A stretch of DNA of 64,000 nucleotides from Pseudomonadota bacterium (GTDB lineage: Bacteria > Pseudomonadota > Gammaproteobacteria > Steroidobacterales > JBCBZW01): assembly GCA_039815145.1 (NCBI GenBank), contig JBCBZW010000001.1, forward strand, positions 62,001 through 126,000. Direction: 5' to 3'. Below, one piece after another: positions 1 to 15,053 of this stretch (position 1 is the first letter of the stretch; each line of letters opens with the position of its first letter). The position numbers and the translations under genes were made by a program. The notes under the pieces are model-generated. The model was given only the letters and a program-made list of their open reading frames with translations. It did not search any database and was not told the DNA's origin.

Positions 1-480
1 GAGGTGAACGGCGACGTGAAGCTGCACCCGCTCGACGAGCGCCTGGACCAGGCGGGGCTGCGCGATGCGGTCGGTGCCGTCGACGTCGTCCTTGATGGCA
101 GCGACAACTTCGCCACGCGCTTCGCCGTGAACGCGGCGTGCGCCCAGGTCGGCACGCCTGTGGTGTCAGGCGCGGCGATCCGCTTCGAAGGACAGCTCGC
201 CGTGTTCCGGCACGATCGTCGTCGACAGCACGGCGAGGACACGCCGTGCTATCGCTGCCTGTTCGCCGAGAGCGATGAGGCCAACGAGGACTGCCAGGGC
301 AACGGCGTCTTCGCTCCCCTCGTGGGCACGGTGGGCACCATGATGGCAGCGGAAGCCCTAAAGCTTTTGCTAGGGGTGGGCGAGGACAGCGCTGGGCGCT
401 TGCTCACCTACGATGCACTGAACATGCACTGGCGGTCCTTGCGCTTCGCACGGGACCCGGCCTGCCCGGTATGCGCCTGA
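1..480 (+). CDS. moeB: MoeB/ThiF-type adenylyltransferase, C-terminal part (5' end outside window)
   Basis: This is the C-terminal half of an E1-like enzyme that adenylates the C-terminal glycine of a small sulfur-carrier protein (MoaD or ThiS) for molybdopterin or thiazole synthesis. The frame is open from base 1, so the start lies outside the window. Visible family features are the DGSDNFATRF segment that follows the nucleotide site, the conserved cysteine region EDCQGNGVFAPLVG, and two zinc-binding pairs, CYRC and CPVC, the second at the extreme C-terminus. MoeB and ThiF cannot be separated reliably from this fragment; MoeB is the commoner annotation for this length and ending. It converges with the minus-strand gene that ends 7 bases later. 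Confidence 0.85.
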   Translation, partial: EVNGDVKLHPLDERLDQAGLRDAVGAVDVVLDGSDNFATRFAVNAACAQVGTPVVSGAAIRFEGQLAVFRHDRRRQHGEDTPCYRCLFAESDEANEDCQGNGVFAPLVGTVGTMMAAEALKLLLGVGEDSAGRLLTYDALNMHWRSLRFARDPACPVCA

Positions 481-487
481 AAGGCTG

Positions 488-958
488 CTAGTGTAGGTCG
501 GCCAGGCCCGGGTTGGCATACATGGCCGGCGCGCGCCCGCTGCGAAGGAGGCCGCGATCCGGCGCCCCCAGGCGTTTCAGGGGCAGCCCCGCCGCCGCCA
601 TCGCCTCGCGCAGACGACTCAGGTAACCGGGAACCTCCTCGGCCGTGCTCTCCACCACGCTGACGGCCTCCCGGTCACCGGTGAGAGCGGCAGCGAAGGT
701 CACCTCGTCGCGGGTCAACTCGCCCGACGACGGCTTGGCCACGACGAGCTGACGCGGCGTTTCCTGGGCCACGGCCACTACCAGGTCCTTCAGGCTGTCC
801 AGGGCGCTGGCAGCGCCCGCGATCTCGAAGCTGCGCGGCACGCACCACGGCGTCCCCTTATCGCGAATCGCGGCGCCCACCAGATGGCGCGCGGCCCACA
901 TGATGAGCTGTGCGCCCGTGCTCAATTCACTCATTCGCGTTACGGGGATAGCAGTCAT
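488..958 (-). CDS. hypothetical protein, possibly Fur-regulated
   Basis: I do not recognise this protein of about 156 residues. It is mixed helical, with no signal peptide, no membrane span and one Cys in a TPWCVPR segment. I chose the ATG at 958 because a good ribosome site (GGAG, 5 bases upstream) precedes it; the frame stays open upstream to an ATG at 985 and a GTG at 988, which would add about ten residues. An AATGAGAATCATT element lies about 70 bases upstream, so iron control by Fur is a fair inference. It follows metH by about 110 bases but probably has its own promoter. The coding frame looks real because its third positions are GC-rich and no better frame exists here. Confidence 0.6.
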   Translation of the reverse strand: MTAIPVTRMSELSTGAQLIMWAARHLVGAAIRDKGTPWCVPRSFEIAGAASALDSLKDLVVAVAQETPRQLVVAKPSSGELTRDEVTFAAALTGDREAVSVVESTAEEVPGYLSRLREAMAAAGLPLKRLGAPDRGLLRSGRAPAMYANPGLADLH

Positions 959-1025
959 TGGCACTCCGTCGTCCAGCAGATCCATCACGTGTTGGATACG
1001 GTAGTCTACCCGATCCTTAAATGCA

Positions 1026-1038
1026 AATGATTCTCATT
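1026..1038 (-). promoter_or_regulatory. Fur-box-like operator
   Basis: The minus strand reads AATGAGAATCATT, which matches 12 of the 13 central bases of the Fur consensus core AATGATAATCATT and is itself nearly palindromic. The outer three bases on each side match poorly. It lies between the metH stop and the start of the unknown gene at 488-958, in the right place to control that gene. Confidence 0.5.
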
Positions 1039-1066
1039 GATGGTAACGAAACGCCCGCGCTCCCCT

Positions 1067-4816
<3,750 letters not shown>

Positions 4817-4929
4817 GGGGAGATTCCTAGGGGATAGCGAGAATGCGGTCGAGACGACTACGCGCCGGGCGCCCGAGGGGGCGACCGACGCGCAGCGTAC
4901 GGTGATTGGTTCTATTCAGTGCCTGAACG
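4817..4929 (-). other. metF-metH intercistronic spacer with GC-rich imperfect hairpin
   Basis: The spacer holds a short GC-rich hairpin (GCGCCC/GGGCG around 4868-4883) but no T-run. It is too short for a cobalamin riboswitch and I see no conserved SAH-riboswitch core. It may modulate read-through or protect mRNA ends; that is inference. Confidence 0.25.
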
Positions 4930-6859
<1,930 letters not shown>

Positions 6860-6868
6860 GAATGCGAG

Positions 6869-6908
6869 TATGCAGATATCTTTATACTTTGCAAACGACG
6901 CGGTTCAA
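6869..6908 (-). promoter_or_regulatory. promoter and overlapping palindromic operator of the SahR-like/metF/metH operon
   Basis: On the minus strand a -35 TTGAAC (6903-6908) and a -10 TATAAA (6881-6886) are separated by 16 bases. The -10 box lies inside an imperfect palindrome TATAAAGATATCTGCATA (6869-6886), symmetric at 14 of 18 positions. The start codon is only 10 bases downstream of the palindrome and there is no clear ribosome site, so the transcript leader should be very short. A repressor bound here would block the promoter. The assignment to the neighbouring ArsR-type protein is inference. Confidence 0.6.
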
Positions 6909-7051
6909 AAGACCGCACAAGCGTCGAGGATCGGCCACTCAGCTCGCCGCCCTGACGCTGGACGCAGGCCGGCAGCACCGTCTGAATAGACTTTTATTTC
7001 AGAGTGTTAGGAAGGTAGCCGCCGCACGCGCCAGTGGACTCTGCCGCGATC

Positions 7052-7984
7052 CTAGGACGCGTTCGCGCGCACCAAATGCCGGCTGAGCCAGGCCTGGTAG
7101 GCCTGCTGGAGCCGCTCCACCAGGGGACCGCGCCGAGGCGTCAAGGCGCGGCCGTCCACCTCCGTCACCGGCACCAACCCGGCGAAGGTGCCCGTGACGA
7201 ACGCTTCGGCCGCCGAGTACACGTCGGTCAGGGTGAAGTTGCGCTCGCGAACGGTCATGCCCTGCTCGCGAGCCAGGGCGATGACGTTGGCCCGCGTGAT
7301 CCCGCCCAGGCAGTAGTCGCCCGTCGATGTCCAGAGTTCGCCATCGGGCTGCACGATGAAGAAGTGCGTGCTGTTGCAGGTGGCGACGAAACCGTGCGGG
7401 TCCAGCATCAACGCCTCGTCGGCGCCCGCCTTGGCCGCCTGAATACAGGCGGTGATGCAGTTGAGCTTGCTGTGGGAGTTCAGGCCAGGGTCCTGCACGT
7501 CGGGATACCCTCGCCGCACGTGAACCGTGAACAGGCGGATGCCCTCCTCCACGGTGCTCGGCAGAGGATTCTTGTGCTCGGCGATGATCACCACGGTCGG
7601 TTTGCCGATGGTCACCCGCGGATCCTGGTACGGCGTCGCCTTGATCCCGCGCGTGACCATGAGCCGGATGTGCACGCCGTCGTGCATCTGGTTGGCCGCA
7701 AGGGTATCGAACAGGCGCGTCGTCAACTCCTCTGGCGTGAGACCGATGTCCATGTCGATCGCCTTGGCGCCCTGAAACAGGCGACCGAGGTGCTGATCGA
7801 GGAAGGCGATGCCCCCGTCGTGCACGCGCAGCCCCTCCCACACGCCATCGCCCAGGATGAATCCGGAATCGAACACCGATACCGTGGCCTGCGCCCGAGG
7901 CACCAGCTCACCGTTGACGTTGATCAGGATCGTCGCGTTGCGCGGATCATCCACGTACTCGTGGGTGCCGGTGGTGGTGTTCAT
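7052..7984 (-). CDS. class IV (fold-type IV) PLP aminotransferase, atypical active site
   Basis: The 310-residue protein is of the branched-chain/D-amino-acid aminotransferase superfamily. The N-terminal block SVFDSGFILGDGVWEGLR and the PLP lysine (K173 in HSKLNCI) are clear. The position normally held by a Glu that contacts the pyridine nitrogen of PLP (E in HEGSSSN of the second family member in this window) is Thr202 in VATCNSTHFF, and the conserved Asn is His207. The substrate therefore cannot be guessed; it could be a branched-chain, D-amino-acid or other amine transaminase. It is 20 bases downstream of hslO and probably the last gene of the gatCAB-hslO unit. Confidence 0.8.
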   Translation of the reverse strand: MNTTTGTHEYVDDPRNATILINVNGELVPRAQATVSVFDSGFILGDGVWEGLRVHDGGIAFLDQHLGRLFQGAKAIDMDIGLTPEELTTRLFDTLAANQMHDGVHIRLMVTRGIKATPYQDPRVTIGKPTVVIIAEHKNPLPSTVEEGIRLFTVHVRRGYPDVQDPGLNSHSKLNCITACIQAAKAGADEALMLDPHGFVATCNSTHFFIVQPDGELWTSTGDYCLGGITRANVIALAREQGMTVRERNFTLTDVYSAAEAFVTGTFAGLVPVTEVDGRALTPRRGPLVERLQQAYQAWLSRHLVRANAS

Positions 7985-8004
7985 CGTGCTTTCCTGTGGC
8001 CGGA

Positions 8005-8976
8005 TCAGTGCAAGGTGACGTCGCTGCCATCAGGGCGCTCGTCACCGCGGGCGAACACCTCGACCACATCGTCGCCATCGAAGGCGTAGCTGCGACCGCA
8101 GAACTCGCAGGACACGCTGAGGGAGCCGCTCTCGGCGATCTCCGCGTCCACCTCCTCGCGCCCCATCATGCGCAGCACGCGCTCGATGCGCTCGCGCGAA
8201 CACGGACAGTGGAACTGCACAGGCGATGGATCGAACAGCCGCACATCGTCGCGCGGAAAGAGCTGGCGCAGGAGCGCTTCGTCGCCGTGACGGGGCAACA
8301 CGTCGGGCGGCGTCACGTCGACCAGGCCCTGCAGGCGATTCCAGTGATTGCCCGCCTCGATCTCGCTCGCCTCAGACGCGTTTTCCTCCAGGGGCATCTG
8401 CTGCAACAGCAGGCCCACCACGCGCTGGCGATGGGCGGACAGCCATAAGCGCGTGGGAAGCTGCTCGGAGTTGGCGAAGTAATCCTCTAGGCACGCCACA
8501 AAGGTCGGTCGGTCGAGGGCGATGATGCCCTGATAGCGCTGACCGTCGTCGGCTTCGATGCTGAGCACGAGGCGGCCCTCGCCCACCAGATCGCGGAAGC
8601 TGCTCACCTCGCGCGCCCGATCCTCCGCGTGCGCCATCGCACGCATGGTCAGATCGCTGCGACACTGAACCACCAACATCCGCAGGGGACCTTCGCCCGT
8701 CACCTGAAGGGTCATGCGGCCATCGAACTTGAGCGACGAGGCCAGCAGGGCCACCGCCCCCATGGCTTGACCGAGCACCTCACGCACGGGAATGGCGTAG
8801 GGCCGCGAGGCCAGCGCCGCCTTCCAGCTCTCCGTGAGGTCGACGAGCTGCCCGCGCACCGGCGTGTCCTCGAAGACGAAGCGCCGTACCTTATCGGGAT
8901 GGCGCTCTACGCGACGCGTGTTCTCGTCTTCCTCATCGTCGCGCGGCGGCGCGGGGGGCTCACCCGTCAGTGGCAT
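8005..8976 (-). CDS. hslO: redox-regulated chaperone Hsp33
   Basis: Hsp33 is a cytoplasmic holdase activated when oxidation releases zinc from four C-terminal cysteines. All four are present: C257 and C259 (HCPCSRER) and C290 and C293 (CEFC). The protein is 323 residues, a little longer than usual (about 290) because of a charged N-terminal extension before RRFVFED. The chosen start overlaps the gatB stop by 17 bases, which suggests coupled translation; later in-frame starts are possible. An Hsp33 gene attached to gatCAB is not the E. coli arrangement. Confidence 0.95.
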   Translation of the reverse strand: MPLTGEPPAPPRDDEEDENTRRVERHPDKVRRFVFEDTPVRGQLVDLTESWKAALASRPYAIPVREVLGQAMGAVALLASSLKFDGRMTLQVTGEGPLRMLVVQCRSDLTMRAMAHAEDRAREVSSFRDLVGEGRLVLSIEADDGQRYQGIIALDRPTFVACLEDYFANSEQLPTRLWLSAHRQRVVGLLLQQMPLEENASEASEIEAGNHWNRLQGLVDVTPPDVLPRHGDEALLRQLFPRDDVRLFDPSPVQFHCPCSRERIERVLRMMGREEVDAEIAESGSLSVSCEFCGRSYAFDGDDVVEVFARGDERPDGSDVTLH

Positions 8977-10408
8977 TGAGCTTCGCCTTCAACAGTTCGT
9001 TCACCTGAGCCGGGTTCGCCTTACCCTTGCTCGCCTTCATCACCTGCCCGACAAAGTACCCCAGGAGGGCCTCCTTGCCGGCACGGTATTGCTCCAGTTG
9101 TTTAGGATTATTGGCGATTGCCTCGTCTACCATCGCTTCGATGGCGCCGCTGTCGGTGATCTGCTTCAGGCCCTTCGCCTCGATCACCGCATCGGCATCG
9201 CCCTCGCCAGCCCACATGGCTTCGAAGATCTGCTTGGCGAGCTTGCCGGAGATCGTGTTGTCGAGCACCCGACTCAGGAGCCCGGCGAGCTGCTCGGCCG
9301 ACACCCGACTCTCGCCTATCTCCAGACCGTCCTTGTTGAGGGCCCCGGAGAGCTCCCCCATCACCCAGTTGGCGGCGAGCTTGGCGTTGCCCTGCCCCAC
9401 CTGCACCACCACCGCCTCGAAGTAGTCGGCGATGGCTCGGCTCACGGTGAGAAGGTCCGCATCATCGGCGGACAGGCCGTACTCCGCCTCGAAGCGCGCC
9501 AGTTTCGCCTCGGGAAGCTCGGGCAGGCTCGACCGCACCTCGTTGATGTAGGCGTCATCAATCTCGACGGGCAGCAAGTCCGGGTCGGGGAAGTAGCGGT
9601 AGTCGTTCGCCTCCTCCTTGCTACGCATGGAGCGCGTCTCGTCCTTGCCTTCGTCGTAGAGGCGAGTCTCCTGCACCACCTGACCGCCGCCCTCGATCAC
9701 ATCGATCTGCCGCTCCACCTCATAGTTGATGGCGCGCTCGAGGAAGCGAATGGAGTTCAGGTTCTTGAGCTCCGCCCGCGTGCCCAGCTTCTCATCCCCG
9801 AGACGACGAATGGACACGTTCGCATCGCAGCGCAGGGAGCCCTCCTGCATGTTGCCGTCACAGATACCGAGATACTGCACCAACGTTCGCAACTTGCGCA
9901 GGTAGGCCGCCGCCTCCTTGGCACTACGAAGATCGGGCTCGGAGACGATCTCCAGCAGGGGCGTACCGGCACGGTTGAGGTCGATGCCGGACTGTCCGTC
10001 GAAGTCCTCGTGCAACGACTTACCCGCATCTTCCTCGAGGTGCGCACGGGTGATGGCGATGCGCTTCGTGCTGCCGTCGTCGAGGGCGATATCCAGATGG
10101 CCCTTACCCACGATCGGCAGCTCGTACTGAGAGATCTGATAACCCTTGGGCAGATCGGGGTAGAAATAGTTCTTACGCGCAAAGACCGACCGATGGGCGA
10201 CCTGGGCATCTATCGCCAACCCCAGACGCACCGCCATCTCCACCGCTCGCGCATTCAGCACGGGCAACACGCCGGGATATCCAAGATCGATAAGGCTAGC
10301 TTGCGTATTAGGCTCGGCGCCATACGCCGTCGATGAGCCGGAGAAGATCTTGGCGCTGGTGAGCAGCTGGGCGTGGACTTCGAGCCCGATGACCACCTCC
10401 CAGCTCAT
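8960..10408 (-). CDS. gatB: aspartyl/glutamyl-tRNA amidotransferase subunit B
   Basis: GatB is the tRNA-binding, kinase-active subunit of GatCAB, which amidates Glu-tRNA(Gln) and/or Asp-tRNA(Asn). The 482-residue protein has the GatB catalytic N-domain ([13 protein letters not shown] at the start, [31 protein letters not shown], with [16 protein letters not shown]) and the C-terminal helical and YqeY-like tail that grips tRNA. The ATG at 10408 overlaps the gatA stop as ATGA; the open frame further upstream is only out-of-phase gatA sequence. Confidence 0.98.
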   Translation of the reverse strand: MSWEVVIGLEVHAQLLTSAKIFSGSSTAYGAEPNTQASLIDLGYPGVLPVLNARAVEMAVRLGLAIDAQVAHRSVFARKNYFYPDLPKGYQISQYELPIVGKGHLDIALDDGSTKRIAITRAHLEEDAGKSLHEDFDGQSGIDLNRAGTPLLEIVSEPDLRSAKEAAAYLRKLRTLVQYLGICDGNMQEGSLRCDANVSIRRLGDEKLGTRAELKNLNSIRFLERAINYEVERQIDVIEGGGQVVQETRLYDEGKDETRSMRSKEEANDYRYFPDPDLLPVEIDDAYINEVRSSLPELPEAKLARFEAEYGLSADDADLLTVSRAIADYFEAVVVQVGQGNAKLAANWVMGELSGALNKDGLEIGESRVSAEQLAGLLSRVLDNTISGKLAKQIFEAMWAGEGDADAVIEAKGLKQITDSGAIEAMVDEAIANNPKQLEQYRAGKEALLGYFVGQVMKASKGKANPAQVNELLKAKLNATDG

Positions 10409-11871
10409 GACATCGCCCCCTCGGGGGCGAGCGAATGGTGATCCGTCGCCCGCTGGTAGGCATGGCCGACGCGCAGCATCCGCGCCTCCTCGAAGTGCGG
10501 ACAGATGACCTGCAGCCCCACCGGCAAGCCCTCGACCATCCCGCACGGCACGGACATGCCTGGCAGGCCCGCGAGGCTGACGCCGATGGTGTAGATGTCG
10601 TTCAGGTACATGGTGATCGGATCGTCGGTCTTTTCCCCGAGGGGGAATGCGGGCGTCGGCGAGGTCGGCGCGAGCAGCACGTCCACCTGTTGGAAGGCAG
10701 CCGCGAAATCGGCGGCGATCAGCTGGCGTACCTGCTGCGCCTTCAGGTAGTAGGCGTCGTAGTAGCCGGCAGAGAGGGCGTAGGTGCCGGTCATGATGCG
10801 ACGCTTCACCTCATCGCCAAAGCCTTCCCCGCGGCTGCGCGTGTAGAGATCGAGCAGGTCCTTCGGGTCTTCGCAACGGTAGCCGTAGCGCACCCCGTCG
10901 AAGCGCGAGAGGTTGGACGAGCATTCGGCGGGAGCGACGACGTAGTAGGCCGGCACGGACAGGCCGATGTTCGCAAGGCTCACGCCCTCCACCACCGTGG
11001 CGCCGAGCTCGCGCAGGGTCGCGATCGCCGCCTCGAGGGGCGCACGCATGGCGCCATCGAGTTGATCGCCGAAGAATTCCGCCGGCAGCCCGACCTTGAG
11101 GCCGTCGAGGCGCTCCGCGTCGGCGATCGCCGACGCGTAGCCGCCCATCGGTCGGTCGACGCTCGTGCTGTCGCGCGGATCGAAGCCACACATGGCGTCG
11201 AGCATAAGCGCCGCATCCGCCACACTCTGGGTGAGCGTGCCCCCCTGATCGAGGCTGGAAGCGAAGGCCACCATGCCGTAGCGCGGGACCGCGCCGTAGG
11301 TGGGCTTGACCCCGGTGATGCCCGTGAGCGCCGCGGGTTGGCGAATCGAACCGCCCGTGTCCGTGCCCGTGGCGCCGGGGACCAGTCGGGCGGCGACGGC
11401 GGCCGCCGATCCGCCGGAACTCCCGCCCGGCACGCGCGCCTCGTCCCAGGGGTTTCGCACCGGACCGAAGTAGCTGTTCTCGTTGGAGGAGCCCATCGCG
11501 AACTCATCCATGTTGGTCTTGCCGAGCATCACGCAACCGGCCGCGCCGAGGCGTTCCACCACGCTCGCGTCGTAGGGGGCGATGAAGTTCTCCAACATGC
11601 GCGACGCACAGGTGGTGCGCACGTCCTGCGTGCAGAAGAGGTCCTTGTGGGCAATCGGCACGCCCGTGAGCGGTCCACCTTCACCCGCCGCGATCCGCGC
11701 GTCGGCGGCCTCGGCCTGGGCCATCGCCTGGGCTTCGGTGACGGTGATGAACGCGTTCAGGCGGGGGTTGCGGGCCGCGATCCGATCCAGGAAATGGCGC
11801 GCCAGCTCGACGGCGCTCACCTCCCGGGCGCGCAGGGCGGTGGCCAGCTCGGACAGGGATCGGTCATGCAT
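10405..11871 (-). CDS. gatA: aspartyl/glutamyl-tRNA amidotransferase subunit A
   Basis: GatA is the glutaminase/amidase subunit of GatCAB; it frees ammonia that is channelled to GatB. The amidase-signature triad is intact: K76 (IAHKDLF), the cis-Ser S151 (GGSSGGS) and the nucleophile S175 ([11 protein letters not shown]). At 488 residues the length is normal. It lies 54 bases after gatC and overlaps gatB by ATGA. Confidence 0.98.
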   Translation of the reverse strand: MHDRSLSELATALRAREVSAVELARHFLDRIAARNPRLNAFITVTEAQAMAQAEAADARIAAGEGGPLTGVPIAHKDLFCTQDVRTTCASRMLENFIAPYDASVVERLGAAGCVMLGKTNMDEFAMGSSNENSYFGPVRNPWDEARVPGGSSGGSAAAVAARLVPGATGTDTGGSIRQPAALTGITGVKPTYGAVPRYGMVAFASSLDQGGTLTQSVADAALMLDAMCGFDPRDSTSVDRPMGGYASAIADAERLDGLKVGLPAEFFGDQLDGAMRAPLEAAIATLRELGATVVEGVSLANIGLSVPAYYVVAPAECSSNLSRFDGVRYGYRCEDPKDLLDLYTRSRGEGFGDEVKRRIMTGTYALSAGYYDAYYLKAQQVRQLIAADFAAAFQQVDVLLAPTSPTPAFPLGEKTDDPITMYLNDIYTIGVSLAGLPGMSVPCGMVEGLPVGLQVICPHFEEARMLRVGHAYQRATDHHSLAPEGAMS

Positions 11872-11925
11872 GGCAGCGTCTCGGCGGAATGCGGGTCGGG
11901 GGGGCGATGAACGGCACTCGCGCCA

Positions 11926-12213
11926 TCACTCGATGACGCGTGGGACCAGGTACAGCCCGTCCTGCACGCTACTGGCGTTGCGCTGGTAGCGCTCGCGCTG
12001 GTCGCTCTCACTCACCTCATCGACGCGCAGGCGCTGGGTGCTCGGCACCGGATGGGCCATCGGCTGCACACCCTGCGTATCGGCAGCGTCGAGCTGCTGG
12101 ACGAAGTCGATGATGCGCGAGAGGCTGCCGACGAACTCGGGCACCTGCTCCTCGCCTATGGACAGGCGTGCCAGGTAAGCAATTTTTTTGACCTCGTCGG
12201 GGGTGAGGGACAT
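11926..12213 (-). CDS. gatC: aspartyl/glutamyl-tRNA amidotransferase subunit C
   Basis: GatC is a 95-residue belt protein that holds GatA and GatB together. It begins with the family pattern LTPDEVKKIAYLARL and ends with DGLYLVPRVIE, the usual conserved C-terminus. It is the first gene of the minus-strand gat operon and is divergent from mreB across 115 bases. Confidence 0.96.
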   Translation of the reverse strand: MSLTPDEVKKIAYLARLSIGEEQVPEFVGSLSRIIDFVQQLDAADTQGVQPMAHPVPSTQRLRVDEVSESDQRERYQRNASSVQDGLYLVPRVIE

Positions 12214-13369
<1,156 letters not shown>

Positions 13370-13578
13370 GCGCTGGATCGAAAGCACAGCGCCAAACGCA
13401 GCATCGTTTTGAACTGGCGCACGAAACGAGCATCGGGTGCCCGCGAATTGAACACATAACGTCGTTATCAGGCGCAATTTATTGATCTAACACTTGTAAG
13501 TGTTTGCATTGCCCTGTAAAACGGCGGGAATTGTGAAGTAATTCTTGCAACACACAGGCTGCCGAGCACCACCGAGCT
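13370..13578 (+). promoter_or_regulatory. mreB-mreC spacer with two short palindromes
   Basis: This 209-base AT-richer gap holds ATAACG-T-CGTTAT (13456-13468) and AACACTT-GT-AAGTGTT (13489-13504), both perfect inverted repeats. The second could be an operator or the stem of a short hairpin; TTGCAT at 13504-13509 is a possible -35 for mreC but no convincing -10 follows at the right distance. Separate control of mreCD is an inference. Confidence 0.35.
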
Positions 13579-14535
13579 GTGACGTACGACGATCATCAGC
13601 CCAACCCTCGCTTCCATCGCGGCAACCTCGGCCTGAGGCTGGTGCTCCTCGGCGTGATGTCCGTCTGCCTCATGTGGGCAGACGCGCGCTTCCACCACCT
13701 CGATCAGATCCGCCGCGTGCTGTCAGCGGTCGTTTACCCCGTGCAACTGGTGGTCGACGCGCCGACCTCGATGATCGCTTGGCTTGGCGACAACTTTCGA
13801 GATCAACGCAGCCTGCGTCGAGAGAACGCGGCCCTGCGCCAGCGCCAACAGGAGCTCGGCGTAGGCCTGCTCCGCCTGTCGGCCCTCGAAGCGGAGAACG
13901 CACGCCTGCGAGCGTTGATGGACTCAACAGCCCGCATCAGCGACCGCGTTCTGCACGGCGAGATCATGGCTGTCGACATCGACGATCGCTTCCGCCACCG
14001 CGTCGTCATCGACCGTGGTCTCCACGCGGGCGCCTTCCCGGGTCAGGCCCTGGTCAATGCCGAGGGCATCGTGGGCCAGGTCCTGCGCGCCGACGACATG
14101 ACCTCCGAAGCGATCCTGATCAGCGACCCCAGCCACGCCATCCCGGTGGCGATCAATCGCACGGGCCTGCTGACGATCGCCTACGGCACGGGTGACACGG
14201 GCCGCCTGAGCCTGCCCTTCGTGCCCAAGTCCGCCGATATTCGAGAGGGCGACCTACTCGTCACCTCCGGCCTCGGGGGAAGCTTCCCGGCCAACTACCC
14301 GGTCGCGCGAGTGACATCCATCGACCACCACGGTGACGAGTCCTTCGCCACCGTCGAGGCGGAGCCCGCCGCACGTCTGAACCAAACCCGCGAGCTCCTG
14401 CTCGTGTCGTCGCAACCGGGCACCGACACCCCCGCCACGCTCACGGCGGACGCCAGCAACGCCCCGTCGACCAAGGAAGACGCCGACGCGAAGAGCGCAA
14501 GCAGCGCCCTGACCGCCAGCACCCTGGAGCGATGA
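13579..14535 (+). CDS. mreC: rod shape-determining protein MreC
   Basis: MreC is an inner-membrane protein with a periplasmic part that couples MreB to PBP2. The 318-residue protein has a short cytoplasmic tail, one membrane segment (about 18-36), a coiled coil (about 70-105, rich in RRENAALRQRQ-type heptads) and the beta-rich MreC domain (about 120-275). The last 40 residues are a low-complexity Ser/Thr/Ala/Asp tail. The start is GTG. It overlaps mreD by ATGA. Confidence 0.95.
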   Translation: MTYDDHQPNPRFHRGNLGLRLVLLGVMSVCLMWADARFHHLDQIRRVLSAVVYPVQLVVDAPTSMIAWLGDNFRDQRSLRRENAALRQRQQELGVGLLRLSALEAENARLRALMDSTARISDRVLHGEIMAVDIDDRFRHRVVIDRGLHAGAFPGQALVNAEGIVGQVLRADDMTSEAILISDPSHAIPVAINRTGLLTIAYGTGDTGRLSLPFVPKSADIREGDLLVTSGLGGSFPANYPVARVTSIDHHGDESFATVEAEPAARLNQTRELLLVSSQPGTDTPATLTADASNAPSTKEDADAKSASSALTASTLER

Positions 14536-15026
14536 CTGGCGGCGCCAGCAAGACGGCCACCGGGATCATCGTCATCTCGGTGATCCTCGCCCTCGCCCTG
14601 AGCGTGATGCCCCTGCCACCCGAGATCGAACTTGCACGGCCGCCATGGCTGCCGATGCTCATCGTCTACTGGGTGCTCCGTCGACCGGAGAGCTTCGGCC
14701 TGATCGCCGCCTGGGTCTGCGGCATCTTGCTCGACGCCCTGCAGGGCACGTTCCTCGGCCAACACGCCCTGGCCCTGACCATCGTCGCAGCCCTGGCTCA
14801 GCGCTTCCGCCTGCGCATGCGCGTGTCGCCGATCAGCCACCAGACGGCCAGCGTGGCCCTGCTCGCTGCCCTCTACGAATTCCTGCTCATGTGGGTCGAC
14901 GGCCTCGCCGGCCAACCCACCGGCGGCATCGCCCGCTTCACCAGCGCGGCCACCGTGCTCGCGCTCTGGCCGCTGCTCGCCCTCGTGAGCAGCACCCGCG
15001 TCGCCACCACCGCCAGCGACAGCTGA
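14532..15026 (+). CDS. mreD: rod shape-determining protein MreD
   Basis: MreD is a small integral membrane partner of MreC. The 164-residue protein is strongly hydrophobic with about five predicted membrane segments and the family motif PEIELARPPWLPMLIVYW near the N-terminus. Its ATG overlaps the mreC stop, so the two are translationally coupled; mrdA follows after 27 bases. Confidence 0.94.
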   Translation: MTGGASKTATGIIVISVILALALSVMPLPPEIELARPPWLPMLIVYWVLRRPESFGLIAAWVCGILLDALQGTFLGQHALALTIVAALAQRFRLRMRVSPISHQTASVALLAALYEFLLMWVDGLAGQPTGGIARFTSAATVLALWPLLALVSSTRVATTASDS

Positions 15027-15053
15027 GCGCCCGACGGCGCTACCCACCCGACG

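Noticed and set aside
4817-4929. SAH or cobalamin riboswitch upstream of metH
   Set aside because: The spacer is only 113 bases and lacks the conserved cores; only a generic GC hairpin is visible.
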